Below, in pieces: positions 25,530 through 35,249 of a DNA stretch of 64,000 nt; within the stretch, counting starts at the first letter, position 1; each line of letters starts with the position of its first letter. The stretch comes from a marine actinobacterium PHSC20C1 (GTDB taxonomy: Bacteria > Actinomycetota > Actinomycetes > Actinomycetales > Microbacteriaceae), in NCBI GenBank assembly GCA_000153145.1, contig CH672415.1, forward strand, positions 2,650,319-2,714,318, read 5' to 3'. The notes under the pieces are model-generated. The model made no database searches, was not told the DNA's origin, and saw only the letters and a list, made by a program, of their open reading frames with translations. Both the position numbers and the translations under genes were made by a program.

Positions 25530-26687
25530 GTGACCGATGTACCAACTTCAGCAGACTCACCCGCCGGATCGTCACCCGCCGCGGTGAAGTATTCGCCGCT
25601 GCACAGCATCCACGAGCAGCTTGGTGCTGCCTTTACCGATTTTGCTGGCTGGATGATGCCAGTGCGGTACAGCTCCGACCTCGCCGAGCATCACGCAGTG
25701 CGCGCGGCGGCAGGAATTTTCGACATCTCGCACATGGCAGAAATTCACGTGCGCGGTGCCGACGCTGGCGCATTCCTCGACTACGCGCTCGCAGGCAAGC
25801 TTTCGGGGATTGCCCTCGCGCAGGCCAAGTACAGCCTTCTGCTGAACGAGGCTGGCGGAATCATCGACGACCTCGTAACTTATCGCCTTGCTGACGACCA
25901 CTTCTTGGTTGTCGCGAATGCGGGCAACCGTTACGCCGCAGCAAGTGCGCTCATGGAGCGGGCTTCCGGGTTCGATGTCGCCGTTACCGATGAGAGCGAC
26001 GACTACGCCCTCATCGCAGTGCAGGGCCCGGTGTCGCGTGCGATCCTTGAAACCACTGCAGGCCTCACTGACTTTGCGACGCCGCTTGACGAACTCAAGT
26101 ACTACCGCGAAACCGCCGCGACATTCAGCGGCCACGACCTCATCATCGGTCGCACCGGCTACACCGGCGAAGACGGCTTCGAGCTCTACATTCATGTGGA
26201 TGCCGCGACCGAACTGTGGGCGGCACTCACCGTCGCCGGCGAACCGCTCGGTCTCGTTCCCGCCGGGCTCGCGTGCCGCGACACTCTCCGCCTCGAGGCA
26301 GGGATGCCGCTGTACGGTCACGAACTGAATCTCACCACTTTCCCGGTGCAGGCTGGCCTCGGCCGGGTTGTTGCGCTCAGCAAAGAGGGTGACTTCGTCG
26401 GCCGCAGCGCGATCGAAGCTGGCCCGGATGCTGGCGCTCGCGTTCTTGTCGGTCTCGCCGCCGAGGGCCGCCGTGCCGGTCGTGCCGACTACACGCTCTT
26501 CAGTGGTGACGCTGAGGTGGGAGTCATTACCTCCGGTGCGCTTTCGCCCACCCTCGGTCACCCCATCGCCATGGCCTACGTCGACCCTGACGTGAGTGAA
26601 ATCGGCACCGAGCTTCACATTGATGTGCGGGGCAGTCGCATTGCTGCATCCGTTGTTTCCCTACCCTTCTATAAGAGAGAGGCCTGA
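25530..26687 (+). CDS. gcvT: Aminomethyltransferase, glycine cleavage T protein
   Basis: Transfers the aminomethyl carbon from GcvH to tetrahydrofolate, releasing ammonia. The 385 residues contain [40 protein letters not shown] and [22 protein letters not shown] 25530 follows CAGGAGAACTCC (good ribosome binding site). First gene of gcvTHP, directly behind the glycine riboswitch. Confidence 0.97.
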   Translation: MTDVPTSADSPAGSSPAAVKYSPLHSIHEQLGAAFTDFAGWMMPVRYSSDLAEHHAVRAAAGIFDISHMAEIHVRGADAGAFLDYALAGKLSGIALAQAKYSLLLNEAGGIIDDLVTYRLADDHFLVVANAGNRYAAASALMERASGFDVAVTDESDDYALIAVQGPVSRAILETTAGLTDFATPLDELKYYRETAATFSGHDLIIGRTGYTGEDGFELYIHVDAATELWAALTVAGEPLGLVPAGLACRDTLRLEAGMPLYGHELNLTTFPVQAGLGRVVALSKEGDFVGRSAIEAGPDAGARVLVGLAAEGRRAGRADYTLFSGDAEVGVITSGALSPTLGHPIAMAYVDPDVSEIGTELHIDVRGSRIAASVVSLPFYKREA

Positions 26688-26689
26688 TC

Positions 26690-27061
26690 ATGGCTGAGAA
26701 GAGCGAACTGAAGTACACCGCCGAGCACGAGTGGGTACTCGTTGACGGAAACGTTGCAACGATCGGAATCACCGACTACGCGGCAGACAAGCTTGGCGAC
26801 ATCGTTTTTGTTGAACTTCCGAAGGTTGGCGCCACCGTCGCCGAGGGCAAGATTGTCGGCGAGATCGAGTCCACTAAGTCGGTCGGCGAGATTTTTGCTC
26901 CCGTCTCCGGAACTGTCGTTGAAGCAAACGACGCCGTCTCGGGTAGCCCTGAACTCGTCAACAGCGACCCCTTCGGTGAGGGCTGGCTCGTCAAGATCGA
27001 ATTTTCCGAACTTCCGTCGATGCTCAGCCTCGACGAATACACAGCACTGACAGGCGAATAA
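26690..27061 (+). CDS. gcvH: Glycine cleavage system H protein
   Basis: Lipoyl carrier protein of 123 residues. The lipoylated Lys is K63 in [19 protein letters not shown] and [19 protein letters not shown] are typical. Two bases separate it from gcvT, and its stop overlaps gcvP by one base (TAATG). It is a substrate of LipB/LipA encoded upstream. Confidence 0.97.
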   Translation: MAEKSELKYTAEHEWVLVDGNVATIGITDYAADKLGDIVFVELPKVGATVAEGKIVGEIESTKSVGEIFAPVSGTVVEANDAVSGSPELVNSDPFGEGWLVKIEFSELPSMLSLDEYTALTGE

Positions 27062-29985
27062 TGCCCAACCCTTACATCAGCGGTACCTTTGCCGACCGCC
27101 ACATCGGCACGGATGCTGCCGCTCAGGCGAGCATGCTCGCCGCCGTCGGCTACGACAGTCTCGAATCACTCGTGGATGCCGCAGTTCCACCCGCGATTCA
27201 CCAGACTCCGGTCGTCAACTCGACGATCCCGGCTCCCGCTTCGGAGCGGGAGGCGCTCGCCGAACTGCGCGCCCTCGGCAACGCGAACAAGGTTCGCCGC
27301 AGCATGATTGGTCTCGGCTACTACGACACCATCACGCCAGCCGTCATCAAGCGCAACGTGCTCGAGAACCCGAGCTGGTACACGGCCTACACGCCGTACC
27401 AGCCTGAAATCTCGCAGGGTCGTCTTGAAGCATTGATCAACTTCCAGACCATGGTTGCTGACCTTGCTGGCATGACGACGACGAACGCATCGATGCTCGA
27501 TGAGGGCACTTCTGCCGTCGAGGGCATGCTGCTCGCTCGTCGTGCCGCCCGCGTCGAATCGAACGTGTTCATCGTTGACGCCGACACCCTTCCTCAGACC
27601 AAAGCTCTGCTGGAGAACCGTGCGGAGGCTGTCGGGATCGAGCTTGTCGAGCTCGACCTGGCGGCGTTGGGTGCGAACCCTGAGTTGCCGGAATGCTTCG
27701 GCGCGCTCATCCAGTACCCGGGTGCTAGTGGTCGCGTCTGGGATTCCAGCGAGGTCATTGCCGCCGTCAAGGCTCACGGCGGACTTGCTGTTGTCGCTGC
27801 CGACCTTCTTGCGCTCACGATTCTGAAGTCACCGGGTGAACTCGGTGCCGATGTCGCTGTGGGAACCACTCAGCGTTTCGGTGTCCCCATGGGCTTTGGC
27901 GGCCCGCATGCTGGTTATATGTCAGTGCGCAAGGGTCTCGAGCGTCAGCTTCCTGGCCGTCTTGTCGGTGTCTCTGAGGATGCCGCAGGGCAGCCCGCTT
28001 ACCGACTATCACTGCAAGCTCGTGAGCAGCACATTCGCCGCGAGAAGGCGACCTCCAACATCTGTACCGCTCAAGTTCTGCTTGCCGTTATGGCGTCGAT
28101 GTATGCCGTGTACCACGGGCCGCAGGGGCTCAAACGGATCGCTCAGCGCATCCACCACGACACCGCCAAGTTCGCAGCACGCTTGACCGCTGCTGGTTAC
28201 ACCGTCGAGAACGACACCTTCTTCGACACCCTCTCGGTGACGAAGACGGGACAAGCTCAGGCGATTGCCGCCAAAGCTCTCGAGAGCGACATCCTCCTCT
28301 ATGTAGTGGATGCCGATACCGTTCGTTTGAGCTTCGACGAAGTGTCGACTCAGCCCTACGAGGGAATCTTCGCTTCGCAGAAAAACGACCTCGCTAAGGC
28401 ATTCGGTCTCGATGACGGTTCCACTGCAGTCCTCGAGGATGGCAGCATTCCCGCGGCGCTCGAACGCACGAGCGAGTACCTCACTCACCCGGTATTCAAC
28501 ACGCACCGCTCGGAGACGAGCATGATGCGCTACCTCAAGTACTTGGCCGACAAGGACTACGCGCTTGATCGCGGCATGATCCCGCTGGGATCGTGCACGA
28601 TGAAGCTCAACGCTGCGACCGAGATGGAAGCGGTGAGCTGGCCAGAATTTGCGGGCATCCACCCCTTCGCTCCTGCCGATGACGTTGCTGGCTATATGGT
28701 CATGATTTCGCACCTAGAGTCGTGGCTTGCTGAAGTTACCGGTTACGACACAGCGTCGCTGCAGCCCAACGCTGGTAGCCAGGGTGAACTTGCGGGGCTT
28801 CTCGCGATTCGTGGATACCACCGTGCTAACGGCGACATCGATCGCACTATCTGCCTCATCCCATCGAGCGCTCACGGCACAAATGCTGCCAGTGCGGTAC
28901 TTGCTGGAATGCGCGTCGTAGTCGTCGCTTGCGACGAGCTCGGAAACGTCGATCTGGGTGACTTGCGCGCCAAGATTGCGGAGCATTCCAGCGAGATCGC
29001 GGCCTTGATGATCACGTACCCGTCGACGCACGGTGTGTACGAGCACGAAGTACGCGAAATCACGCAGGCAGTGCATGACGCCGGTGGACAGGTTTACGTT
29101 GACGGTGCCAACCTCAACGCCCTGCTCGGCTATGCGCGCTTCGGTGATTTTGGCGGCGATGTCAGCCACCTTAATCTGCACAAGACCTTCTGCATCCCTC
29201 ACGGTGGTGGCGGGCCAGGAGTTGGGCCGGTTGTCGCGAAAGCGCACCTTGCCTCATTCTTGCCAGGACACCCCATGGCACAGAGCCAGCAGCATCCCGC
29301 GTTTGACATGCAGACCGGCGAGGCTGGCCCTTACGTTCATGCGGGGGGAGCAATCAGCGCGGCGCCGTACGGCAGCCCGAGCATCTTGCCGATCACGTGG
29401 GCTTACGTCCGCATGATGGGTTCAGCCGGTCTCAAGGCCGCAACGGGTGCCGCAGTACTTTCGGCCAATTACATCGCTGTTCGACTGCGCGAGCACTTCC
29501 CTGTGCTCTACGCGGGCGACAACGGGTTGGTGGCTCACGAGTGCATTCTCGATCTGCGTCCGCTCAAAGAGGCGACCGGCATCGACAATAACGACGTCGC
29601 GAAGCGCCTCATTGATTACGGTTTCCACGCCCCGACGATGTCGTTCCCTGTTTCGGGCACGCTCATGGTCGAGCCGACGGAGAGCGAAGACCTTGCTGAG
29701 CTTGATCGTTTCATCAACGCGATGATCGCGATCAAGGATGAAGCGGATGCGGTAGCAGCAGGAACCTGGCCAGCAGACGATAATCCCCTCGTCAACGCCC
29801 CGCACACGGCGCAGTCGGTGGTCTCGAGTGATTGGCAGCACGCCTACTCTCGCGAGCAGGCCGTCTACCCGCTGCGTTCACTTGTCTCTGGCAAGTACTG
29901 GCCGCCTGTGCGACGCGTGGACAATGCGTTTGGTGACCGCAATCTTGTGTGTTCGTGCCCGCCGATTGAGGCGTTCGCGCACTAG
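27061..29985 (+). CDS. gcvP: Glycine dehydrogenase (decarboxylating), P protein
   Basis: PLP enzyme that decarboxylates glycine and loads GcvH. The 974-residue single-chain form has two homologous halves. N-terminus [19 protein letters not shown]; the PLP Lys at about residue 708 in [20 protein letters not shown]; and the C-terminal half with [11 protein letters not shown] and [11 protein letters not shown]. Last gene of the operon; a long hairpin follows. The L protein gene (lpd) is not in the window. Confidence 0.97.
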   Translation: MPNPYISGTFADRHIGTDAAAQASMLAAVGYDSLESLVDAAVPPAIHQTPVVNSTIPAPASEREALAELRALGNANKVRRSMIGLGYYDTITPAVIKRNVLENPSWYTAYTPYQPEISQGRLEALINFQTMVADLAGMTTTNASMLDEGTSAVEGMLLARRAARVESNVFIVDADTLPQTKALLENRAEAVGIELVELDLAALGANPELPECFGALIQYPGASGRVWDSSEVIAAVKAHGGLAVVAADLLALTILKSPGELGADVAVGTTQRFGVPMGFGGPHAGYMSVRKGLERQLPGRLVGVSEDAAGQPAYRLSLQAREQHIRREKATSNICTAQVLLAVMASMYAVYHGPQGLKRIAQRIHHDTAKFAARLTAAGYTVENDTFFDTLSVTKTGQAQAIAAKALESDILLYVVDADTVRLSFDEVSTQPYEGIFASQKNDLAKAFGLDDGSTAVLEDGSIPAALERTSEYLTHPVFNTHRSETSMMRYLKYLADKDYALDRGMIPLGSCTMKLNAATEMEAVSWPEFAGIHPFAPADDVAGYMVMISHLESWLAEVTGYDTASLQPNAGSQGELAGLLAIRGYHRANGDIDRTICLIPSSAHGTNAASAVLAGMRVVVVACDELGNVDLGDLRAKIAEHSSEIAALMITYPSTHGVYEHEVREITQAVHDAGGQVYVDGANLNALLGYARFGDFGGDVSHLNLHKTFCIPHGGGGPGVGPVVAKAHLASFLPGHPMAQSQQHPAFDMQTGEAGPYVHAGGAISAAPYGSPSILPITWAYVRMMGSAGLKAATGAAVLSANYIAVRLREHFPVLYAGDNGLVAHECILDLRPLKEATGIDNNDVAKRLIDYGFHAPTMSFPVSGTLMVEPTESEDLAELDRFINAMIAIKDEADAVAAGTWPADDNPLVNAPHTAQSVVSSDWQHAYSREQAVYPLRSLVSGKYWPPVRRVDNAFGDRNLVCSCPPIEAFAH

Positions 29986-30011
29986 GGGATTAGCGCAGCA
30001 GCGAAGCTGCA

Positions 30012-30047
30012 CACCGCGTGCGGGCGCAACTGTGCCTGCACGCGGTG
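30012..30047 (+). terminator. Terminator-like hairpin after gcvP
   Basis: CACCGCGTGC and GCACGCGGTG are perfect arms. Pairing continues inward to a total of about 17 bp with two G-U pairs and a 2-nt loop. No U-tract; it may stop transcription from both sides of this convergent junction. Confidence 0.7.
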
Positions 30048-30125
30048 ACGACACGGCGCGTGCGGAATCGGTCCAGTCTGATTCTGTACGCGCGGTCAAA
30101 CACTGCTGACGATCCCGGCTGCCCG

Positions 30126-30548
30126 TCAGCTGGTTTCGTTGTCGTCGCTGATGCTGACCATCCAGGTCACGGAGTAGCGGTCGACAACCATTCCGAAGAT
30201 TCCGCCCCACACGGGCGCTTCAAGCGGCATGATCACCTGGCCGCCGTCGGCCAGTTTGTTCCAATATCCTTCAAGCTCGCCCTTTTCCTTAAGGAAGCCA
30301 CTCAGGGATATCGACATTGATCCTCCCGGCGAATACTCCATACTTTTGGGAGTGTCAGCCATCATGAGAACGAGTCCGCTCGGGGCCTCCAATTGGCCGT
30401 GCATGACCCAGTTCTTTTCTTCTGGGTCTTCGCTGGCGTTGAAATCTTCGAACGTGTTTATAGCGGTGGTGCCACCGAACACTGACTGGTAAAAGTCGAG
30501 CGCTTCGCGGGCATTGTCTCGAAAACTCAAATATGGGTTGGACTTCAT
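30126..30548 (-). CDS. VOC-family (glyoxalase/PhnB-like) protein
   Basis: 140 residues of the vicinal-oxygen-chelate fold, PhnB subgroup: YLSFRDNAREALDFYQSVFG, GGTTAINTFEDF, VMHGQLEAPSGLVLMMAD and the C-terminal WGGIFGMVVDRYSVTWMVS. Its substrate is unknown; such proteins are often antibiotic-binding or isomerase-like. It follows the GyrI-like gene by 30 bp and is probably co-transcribed. A good GAAAGGAAAG site precedes its ATG. Confidence 0.9.
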   Translation of the reverse strand: MKSNPYLSFRDNAREALDFYQSVFGGTTAINTFEDFNASEDPEEKNWVMHGQLEAPSGLVLMMADTPKSMEYSPGGSMSISLSGFLKEKGELEGYWNKLADGGQVIMPLEAPVWGGIFGMVVDRYSVTWMVSISDDNETS

Positions 30549-30578
30549 TGTCTTTCCTTTCTTGGGGGGAGTTCAGCG

Positions 30579-31055
30579 TTAGCTTCTCGCGAGAACAACC
30601 GGCATTTCAATAGTAGTGAGTAGCTGATCTTCGGCCACTTCATCTGGACTGTTGAGGTAGATCTCGCGAGGCGCGCCAGCGTAGGTGTGTCCGTGCTCAG
30701 AGAACCAGTCAAAAAGTTGGTTGTACGTCGCTTTGAGTCCGTCGTATGAACCGACGTGAGTGATGGTCGCGACGAGGCCACCCACCAACTCATGGGAGCG
30801 GAGCGTTGGATGCCCGGTAAATGGTTTCGTAATGGGGAGACACACTTCGCACTTCCACGGGCGATCGGGGTGCATCGCTTCGGCGTAGACCGCCATCAGC
30901 GGGCCGGCAGCGGTGATATCGGCAGCAGCAATTTGCTCTACGAGACTGTGGATGGCATCCGTCATGTCAACGGGCAATGTGGCCATAGTGGTGGAGAAAT
31001 CTAGCCCCGCAACCAATCGCGTTGGCGCGGTTTCTGCAGTGATTTCCGACGACAT
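30579..31055 (-). CDS. GyrI-like / AraC effector-binding domain protein
   Basis: 158 residues consisting of a stand-alone GyrI-like (SOUL/BacR) small-molecule-binding domain: GPLMAVYAEAM, CEVCLPITKPF, GGLVATITHVGSYDGLKATY and EIYLNSPDEV. There is no DNA-binding domain. The GTG 9 nt upstream is a less likely start than ATG 31055. Paired with the VOC gene, it may take part in binding or detoxifying a hydrophobic compound (inference). Confidence 0.85.
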   Translation of the reverse strand: MSSEITAETAPTRLVAGLDFSTTMATLPVDMTDAIHSLVEQIAAADITAAGPLMAVYAEAMHPDRPWKCEVCLPITKPFTGHPTLRSHELVGGLVATITHVGSYDGLKATYNQLFDWFSEHGHTYAGAPREIYLNSPDEVAEDQLLTTIEMPVVLARS

Positions 31056-31133
31056 GCGGCACACTCTACGCTTCCCGGGTGGAGAACGGCACAGGGTTTC
31101 CTGTGTAAAGAACGCTCTGCTGCTGCTGGCGGT

Positions 31134-31946
31134 TTAGTTGCCAGAGTTGCTGGGGCCGAATAGCGCGGGGAAGGCACCGGTGGCCCATCCGTAGCCCACA
31201 AAGATTGCCGCGTCGATTAGTGAGTGAGCGATCACGAGCGGGAGCACCCGCCGATATCGCGTGTAGAGCCAGCCGAACAGCACTCCCATTGCGATGTTTC
31301 CGATGAAAGCGCCGATGCCTTGGTACAGGTGATAAGTGCCACGGAGTAGCGAAGTCGAGACGATGATTTGCCACCGCCCCCAGCCGAGATCGCCCAGGCG
31401 GGCGTAAAGGTAGCCGATGACGATGACTTCTTCAGTGATACCTGCGCGGAGGGCAGAGAGAAGCAGAACCGGCACTGTCCACCAGTATTGGTCGAGCGCT
31501 GCGGGGACCACATTCACGGTGACGCCAAGGCTGCGCCCCAGTAGGTAGATCGCGATTCCGGGAATACCGATGGCGAAGGCAAGCCCAACACCGCTCACAG
31601 TGTCGCGAACTGGCCGTGTGAAGTCGATTCCCAAACGGGCGAGGCGCGGTCTCGTTGCGCTCCACAGCAGGAACGCCACTAGCGCGACCGGCGCAAGATC
31701 GAACGTTATCCCCAGTAACTGATAGATCAGATCGAATGTCGGCCGAGGGCTGAGCGATGAGTTGAGCGTCGCAGTCTGTTGAGACAGAGGTTCAACTCGC
31801 GTCAGCCGATTGGTAATTGACACGACGGAATAAATAGCGGATGCGCCGAGCGAGAGCGCAAGCACGATCGAAATTTCTGCCCACAGTTTGCCCCGCGACT
31901 GAGCGAGTGGGGGTGACGCGGTCACTCGGGGCTGCGCATTGCGCAC
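31134..31946 (-). CDS. CPBP-family intramembrane glutamic endopeptidase
   Basis: 270 residues with about seven membrane helices. The CPBP/Abi motifs are present: Glu-Glu in AGITEEVIVIGYLYARL, then His in SLLRGTYHLYQGIGAF, and His in LVIAHSLIDAAIF. Rce1-like intramembrane protease; substrate unknown. Its start overlaps the end of the DCC gene by 25 bp. Confidence 0.9.
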   Translation of the reverse strand: MRNAQPRVTASPPLAQSRGKLWAEISIVLALSLGASAIYSVVSITNRLTRVEPLSQQTATLNSSLSPRPTFDLIYQLLGITFDLAPVALVAFLLWSATRPRLARLGIDFTRPVRDTVSGVGLAFAIGIPGIAIYLLGRSLGVTVNVVPAALDQYWWTVPVLLLSALRAGITEEVIVIGYLYARLGDLGWGRWQIIVSTSLLRGTYHLYQGIGAFIGNIAMGVLFGWLYTRYRRVLPLVIAHSLIDAAIFVGYGWATGAFPALFGPSNSGN

Positions 31947-32323
31947 GCGGGAGTTCCGCCAGGAAGGCGATGACGGTAGCGCGCGATGAAGCGATACGCG
32001 AGCGCGCTAATTGTGCTGAATGGCTCGGTCGCAATGAGGTGCCCGAGAAAGCGCCATCCGATGCCCGGTTGTGTTCTCAGGATGGCCGAGAGGGCGAGGT
32101 GGCCGGCGAATTGTCGAGTCGGTGTCACTAACCAAGCGGCTTTTTCAACATCCTCTTGAGTGAGTGCATAGTCGTCGAGATTGGCCCACTGCCACGGAAC
32201 GCTCGCGGGAAAATCGGGAAGGATGCCACGGAGTCGATCGACCCAGAGGGTGCAGAACGCGCAGTCTCCATCGAAAATTAACACCCGATTCTCAGGGGGC
32301 ACAGTTGAGCTTGTTGCAGCCAT
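31922..32323 (-). CDS. DCC-family (DUF393) thiol-disulfide oxidoreductase-like protein
   Basis: 133 residues. LIFDGDCAFCTLWVDRLRG carries the defining DxxCxxC motif. WLVTPTRQFAGHLALSAILR and the C-terminal YRFIARYRHRLPGG are also typical. First gene of the minus-strand series DCC - CPBP - GyrI-like - VOC. Confidence 0.9.
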   Translation of the reverse strand: MAATSSTVPPENRVLIFDGDCAFCTLWVDRLRGILPDFPASVPWQWANLDDYALTQEDVEKAAWLVTPTRQFAGHLALSAILRTQPGIGWRFLGHLIATEPFSTISALAYRFIARYRHRLPGGTPACAMRSPE

Positions 32324-32329
32324 ACATCG

Positions 32330-32335
32330 ATGTTA
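32330..32335 (-). promoter_or_regulatory. Leaderless -10 of the DCC gene
   Basis: On the minus strand TAACAT ends 6 nt before ATG 32323; no ribosome binding site. Confidence 0.5.
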
Positions 32336-32440
32336 ACTCACGATGCTGTGCGCCTGAGGCAGGGAGTTTGCGCAGTAATTCACAGGAATCGGCGCTTTGT
32401 GCGCGAAAAAACTGCAACCTCCGCACATAATCTTCACGAG

Positions 32441-32458
32441 CGTTACTGGTGTGTAACG
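32441..32458. promoter_or_regulatory. CGTTAC-N6-GTAACG operator candidate upstream of opp
   Basis: Perfect 6-bp arms with a 6-bp spacer, just upstream of the likely oppA promoter. Binding protein unknown. Confidence 0.45.
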
Positions 32459-32473
32459 TTTGGCTCTACAGTT

Positions 32474-32501
32474 TTGAATGGGGCATCCCCCCGTTTAGGG
32501 T
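32474..32501 (+). promoter_or_regulatory. Probable promoter of the opp operon
   Basis: -35 TTGAAT (32474-32479), 16-bp spacer, -10 TAGGGT (32496-32501). It leaves a ~65-nt leader ending in a strong ribosome binding site. Confidence 0.5.
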
Positions 32502-32571
32502 GTGAACTATCAAGCGCGGTGCGGCGTCAAAAATTCCGTGCCGTTTGCAAAATTCTGCACAGGAGGAAACT

Positions 32572-34182
32572 TTGAAAAGATCACGCATAGGCGTCAGCGC
32601 CGTTGCGCTGCTGTCAGCTTCAGCGCTCGTGCTTGCGGGCTGCGCGGCTGGCGAAGAGCCTGCCACAGGCGACAGCGCTGCGATCATCACCACCAACGGC
32701 AGTGAGCCGCAGCAGTTGCTCATTCCGACAAACACCACCGAAACCGGTGGCGGCAAGGTTGTTACTTCGATCTTCGCTGGACTCGTCTCCTACACGTCTG
32801 ACGGCGATGTAGAGAACGAAGTCGCCAAGTCGATCGAGTCCGAAGATGGACAAAAGTGGACTGTAACGCTCAACGATGGTTGGACTTTCACCAACGACGA
32901 GCCCGTCACCTCTGACTCCTTCGTCAAGGCGTGGCAGTACGGCGCCCTGCTCAGCAACGCGCAGAGCTCTTCGTACTTCTTCGACAACATCGAGGGCTTC
33001 AGCTACGACGAAGACTCCGAACTGACCGGTCTTGAGGTCGTAAGCGACACCGAGTTCACGGTCAACTTGATCAACCCTGAGGCAGACTTCCCGCTGCGTC
33101 TCGGCTACTCGGCATTCATGCCGTTGCCTGAGTCCGCTTGGGATGACCTTGACGCTTACGGTGAAAACCCCGTAGGTAACGGTCCGTACATGCTCGATGG
33201 CGACAGCGCGTGGCAGCACGACGTCAAGATCGACCTCGTAACGAACCCTGACTATGACGGAGTTCGCAAGGCTGTCAACGGTGGCGTGTCGATCATCTTC
33301 TACACGAGCCAAGACGCTGCCTATGCTGACGCTCTCGGTGGCAACCTCGATATTCTCGACGCTGTCCCGGACTCGGCATTCGAAACCTACGAGTCGGACT
33401 TCCCTGGTCGTTCGGTTAACCAGCCTGCTGCGATCTTCCAGGCATTCAACATGCCTTACTACCTCGAGCACTGGTCTGGCGATGAGGGCAAGCTGCGTCG
33501 TGCAGCGATCTCAATGTCGATCGACCGCAAGGAAATCACGGATGTCATCTTCCAGGGCACTCGCACTCCTGCGACCGACTTCACCTCGCCGGTAATCGCT
33601 GGTCACTCCGACAACCTCGCAGGCGCTGAAGTTCTTGACTTCAACCCGGATGAGGCCAAGAAGCTGTGGGCTGAAGCCGACGCTATTGCACCTTATGGAG
33701 ACACTGTCTTCGACCTCGCGTACAACGCAGATGGTGGACACCAGGCATGGGTTGACGCTGTTGCAAACAGCATCAGCAACACGCTCGGTATCGAGGCTGT
33801 AGGCAAGGCATACCCCACCTTCAAGGACGCGCTAAACGACCGTGACGCTAACAAGCTCACCGGTGCAACGCGTGCTGGATGGCAGGCTGACTACCCGTCG
33901 CTGTACAACTTCCTCGGCCCGCTCTATGTTGATGGCGCTGGCTCGAACAAGGAAGGCTACTCGAGCCCCGAGTTCGAGAAGATCCTCGCTGAGGGTGCTA
34001 GCGCATCGTCGGTAGAAGAAGCGACCGCGAAGTACCAGGAAGCTCAGGAAATCCTCCTGGTCGACCTTCCTTCGGTTCCGCTGTGGTACTCGAACGTCAC
34101 TGGTGTCTACTCTGACTCCGTTGACAACGTTGTATTCGGTTGGGACTCTGTCCCGCTGTACAACGAGGTAACCAAGGGCTAA
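32572..34182 (+). CDS. oppA: Oligopeptide ABC transporter substrate-binding lipoprotein
   Basis: 536-residue family 5 solute-binding protein. Lipoprotein signal with lipobox LAGC (Cys about 23). SBP_bac_5 features: GWTFTNDEPVTSDSFVKAWQ, VGNGPYMLDG and LRRAAISMSIDRKEI. TTG 32572 is the start: AGGAGG (32561-32566) lies 5 nt upstream, and the in-frame ATG 27 nt earlier has no ribosome binding site. First gene of oppA-oppB-oppC-oppDF. A large hairpin follows. Confidence 0.93.
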   Translation: MKRSRIGVSAVALLSASALVLAGCAAGEEPATGDSAAIITTNGSEPQQLLIPTNTTETGGGKVVTSIFAGLVSYTSDGDVENEVAKSIESEDGQKWTVTLNDGWTFTNDEPVTSDSFVKAWQYGALLSNAQSSSYFFDNIEGFSYDEDSELTGLEVVSDTEFTVNLINPEADFPLRLGYSAFMPLPESAWDDLDAYGENPVGNGPYMLDGDSAWQHDVKIDLVTNPDYDGVRKAVNGGVSIIFYTSQDAAYADALGGNLDILDAVPDSAFETYESDFPGRSVNQPAAIFQAFNMPYYLEHWSGDEGKLRRAAISMSIDRKEITDVIFQGTRTPATDFTSPVIAGHSDNLAGAEVLDFNPDEAKKLWAEADAIAPYGDTVFDLAYNADGGHQAWVDAVANSISNTLGIEAVGKAYPTFKDALNDRDANKLTGATRAGWQADYPSLYNFLGPLYVDGAGSNKEGYSSPEFEKILAEGASASSVEEATAKYQEAQEILLVDLPSVPLWYSNVTGVYSDSVDNVVFGWDSVPLYNEVTKG

Positions 34183-34217
34183 TTAGCTCTTAGTTTTACC
34201 CAGTTTCCACTCTCAAT

Positions 34218-34256
34218 GTGTAATGCCCGGGGCTAATACGGTCCCGGGCATTACAC
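34218..34256 (+). terminator. 14-bp hairpin between oppA and oppB
   Basis: GTGTAATGCCCGGG and its exact complement CCCGGGCATTACAC flank an 11-nt loop. There is no U-tract. It could be a partial terminator or a 3'-end stabiliser that leaves oppA mRNA in excess over the permease genes. Confidence 0.7.
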
Positions 34257-34319
34257 TGAGTACCCTCATTCAGCGATTGTGATTCCTATGACTATCCGTT
34301 CCATCGAGGGAACAATCTG

Positions 34320-35249
34320 ATGCTTTGGTACGCAGGTAAGCGTTTCCTCCAGATGATCCCCGTGTTTTTCGGCGCGACTTTCTTGATTTACTTCATGGTC
34401 TTTGCAGTTCCCGGCGATCCGATCGCCGCACTCTACGGAGACCGCCCGCCAGCTCCTGGCGTTATCGAGCTGCTCAGAGCTGAGTACAACCTCGACAAGC
34501 CATTCATCGTTCAGTACTTGTTGTACATCGGTGGGCTGTTCCAGGGTGACTTCGGCACAACCTTCTCCGGTCGACCCGTCGCCGACGTAATGGCTCAGGC
34601 ATTCCCCATCACTGCCCGTCTTGCGATGCTCGCCCTCGCGATTGAGGCCTTCTTCGGCATCATCGTTGGCCTCATTGCCGGTCTCCGCAAGGGAAAGCTG
34701 TTCGACGCTTCGGCGCTCGTCATTAGCCTGCTGCTCATTTCGGTACCGACGTTCGTCGTGGGTTTCGTACTGCAATTGGTGTTCGGTATCCAACTCGGTT
34801 GGGCTAGAACCACAGTGAGCGGCGACGCGCCCTGGAATGAACTGATCATGCCCGCCATCGTGCTGGCATCGGTTTCCTTCGCGTACATCGTGCGGCTCAC
34901 CCGCGCGAGTGTCGCAGACAATCTCGGTGCCGATTTTGTTCGCACGGCGACAGCAAAGGGACTATCTCGACGTCGAGTGGTTACCGTGCACGTGCTGCGC
35001 AACTCCCTCGTTCCGGTTGTTACTTATCTGGGTGTCGATATCGGCTCGCTCATGGTTGGTGCGATCGTCACAGAGGGAATCTTCAACATCAACGGTGTCG
35101 GTGGAACTGTCTATCGAGCAATTACGTTGGGAGAAGGCCCAACGGTCGTCTCATTTGTCGCGGTGATGGTCATCATCTTCGTGCTCGCCAACTTGCTCGT
35201 CGACTTGCTCTACGCCGCGCTCGACCCAAGGATTCGATATGCCAAGTAA
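34320..35249 (+). CDS. oppB: Oligopeptide ABC transporter permease, OppB/DppB type
   Basis: 309 residues, six membrane helices, BPD_transp_1 fold. N-terminal VFFGATFLIYFMVFAVPGDP and the EAA-type loop DFVRTATAKGLSRRRVVTVH; ends LYAALDPRIRY, typical of OppB/DppB. GAGGGA precedes the ATG. Overlaps oppC by 11 bp. Confidence 0.95.
   Translation: MLWYAGKRFLQMIPVFFGATFLIYFMVFAVPGDPIAALYGDRPPAPGVIELLRAEYNLDKPFIVQYLLYIGGLFQGDFGTTFSGRPVADVMAQAFPITARLAMLALAIEAFFGIIVGLIAGLRKGKLFDASALVISLLLISVPTFVVGFVLQLVFGIQLGWARTTVSGDAPWNELIMPAIVLASVSFAYIVRLTRASVADNLGADFVRTATAKGLSRRRVVTVHVLRNSLVPVVTYLGVDIGSLMVGAIVTEGIFNINGVGGTVYRAITLGEGPTVVSFVAVMVIIFVLANLLVDLLYAALDPRIRYAK

Noticed and set aside
25572-26618. Minus-strand open frame of about 348 codons opposite gcvT
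   Set aside because: Antisense shadow of a well-conserved gene; its translation shows no recognisable motif.
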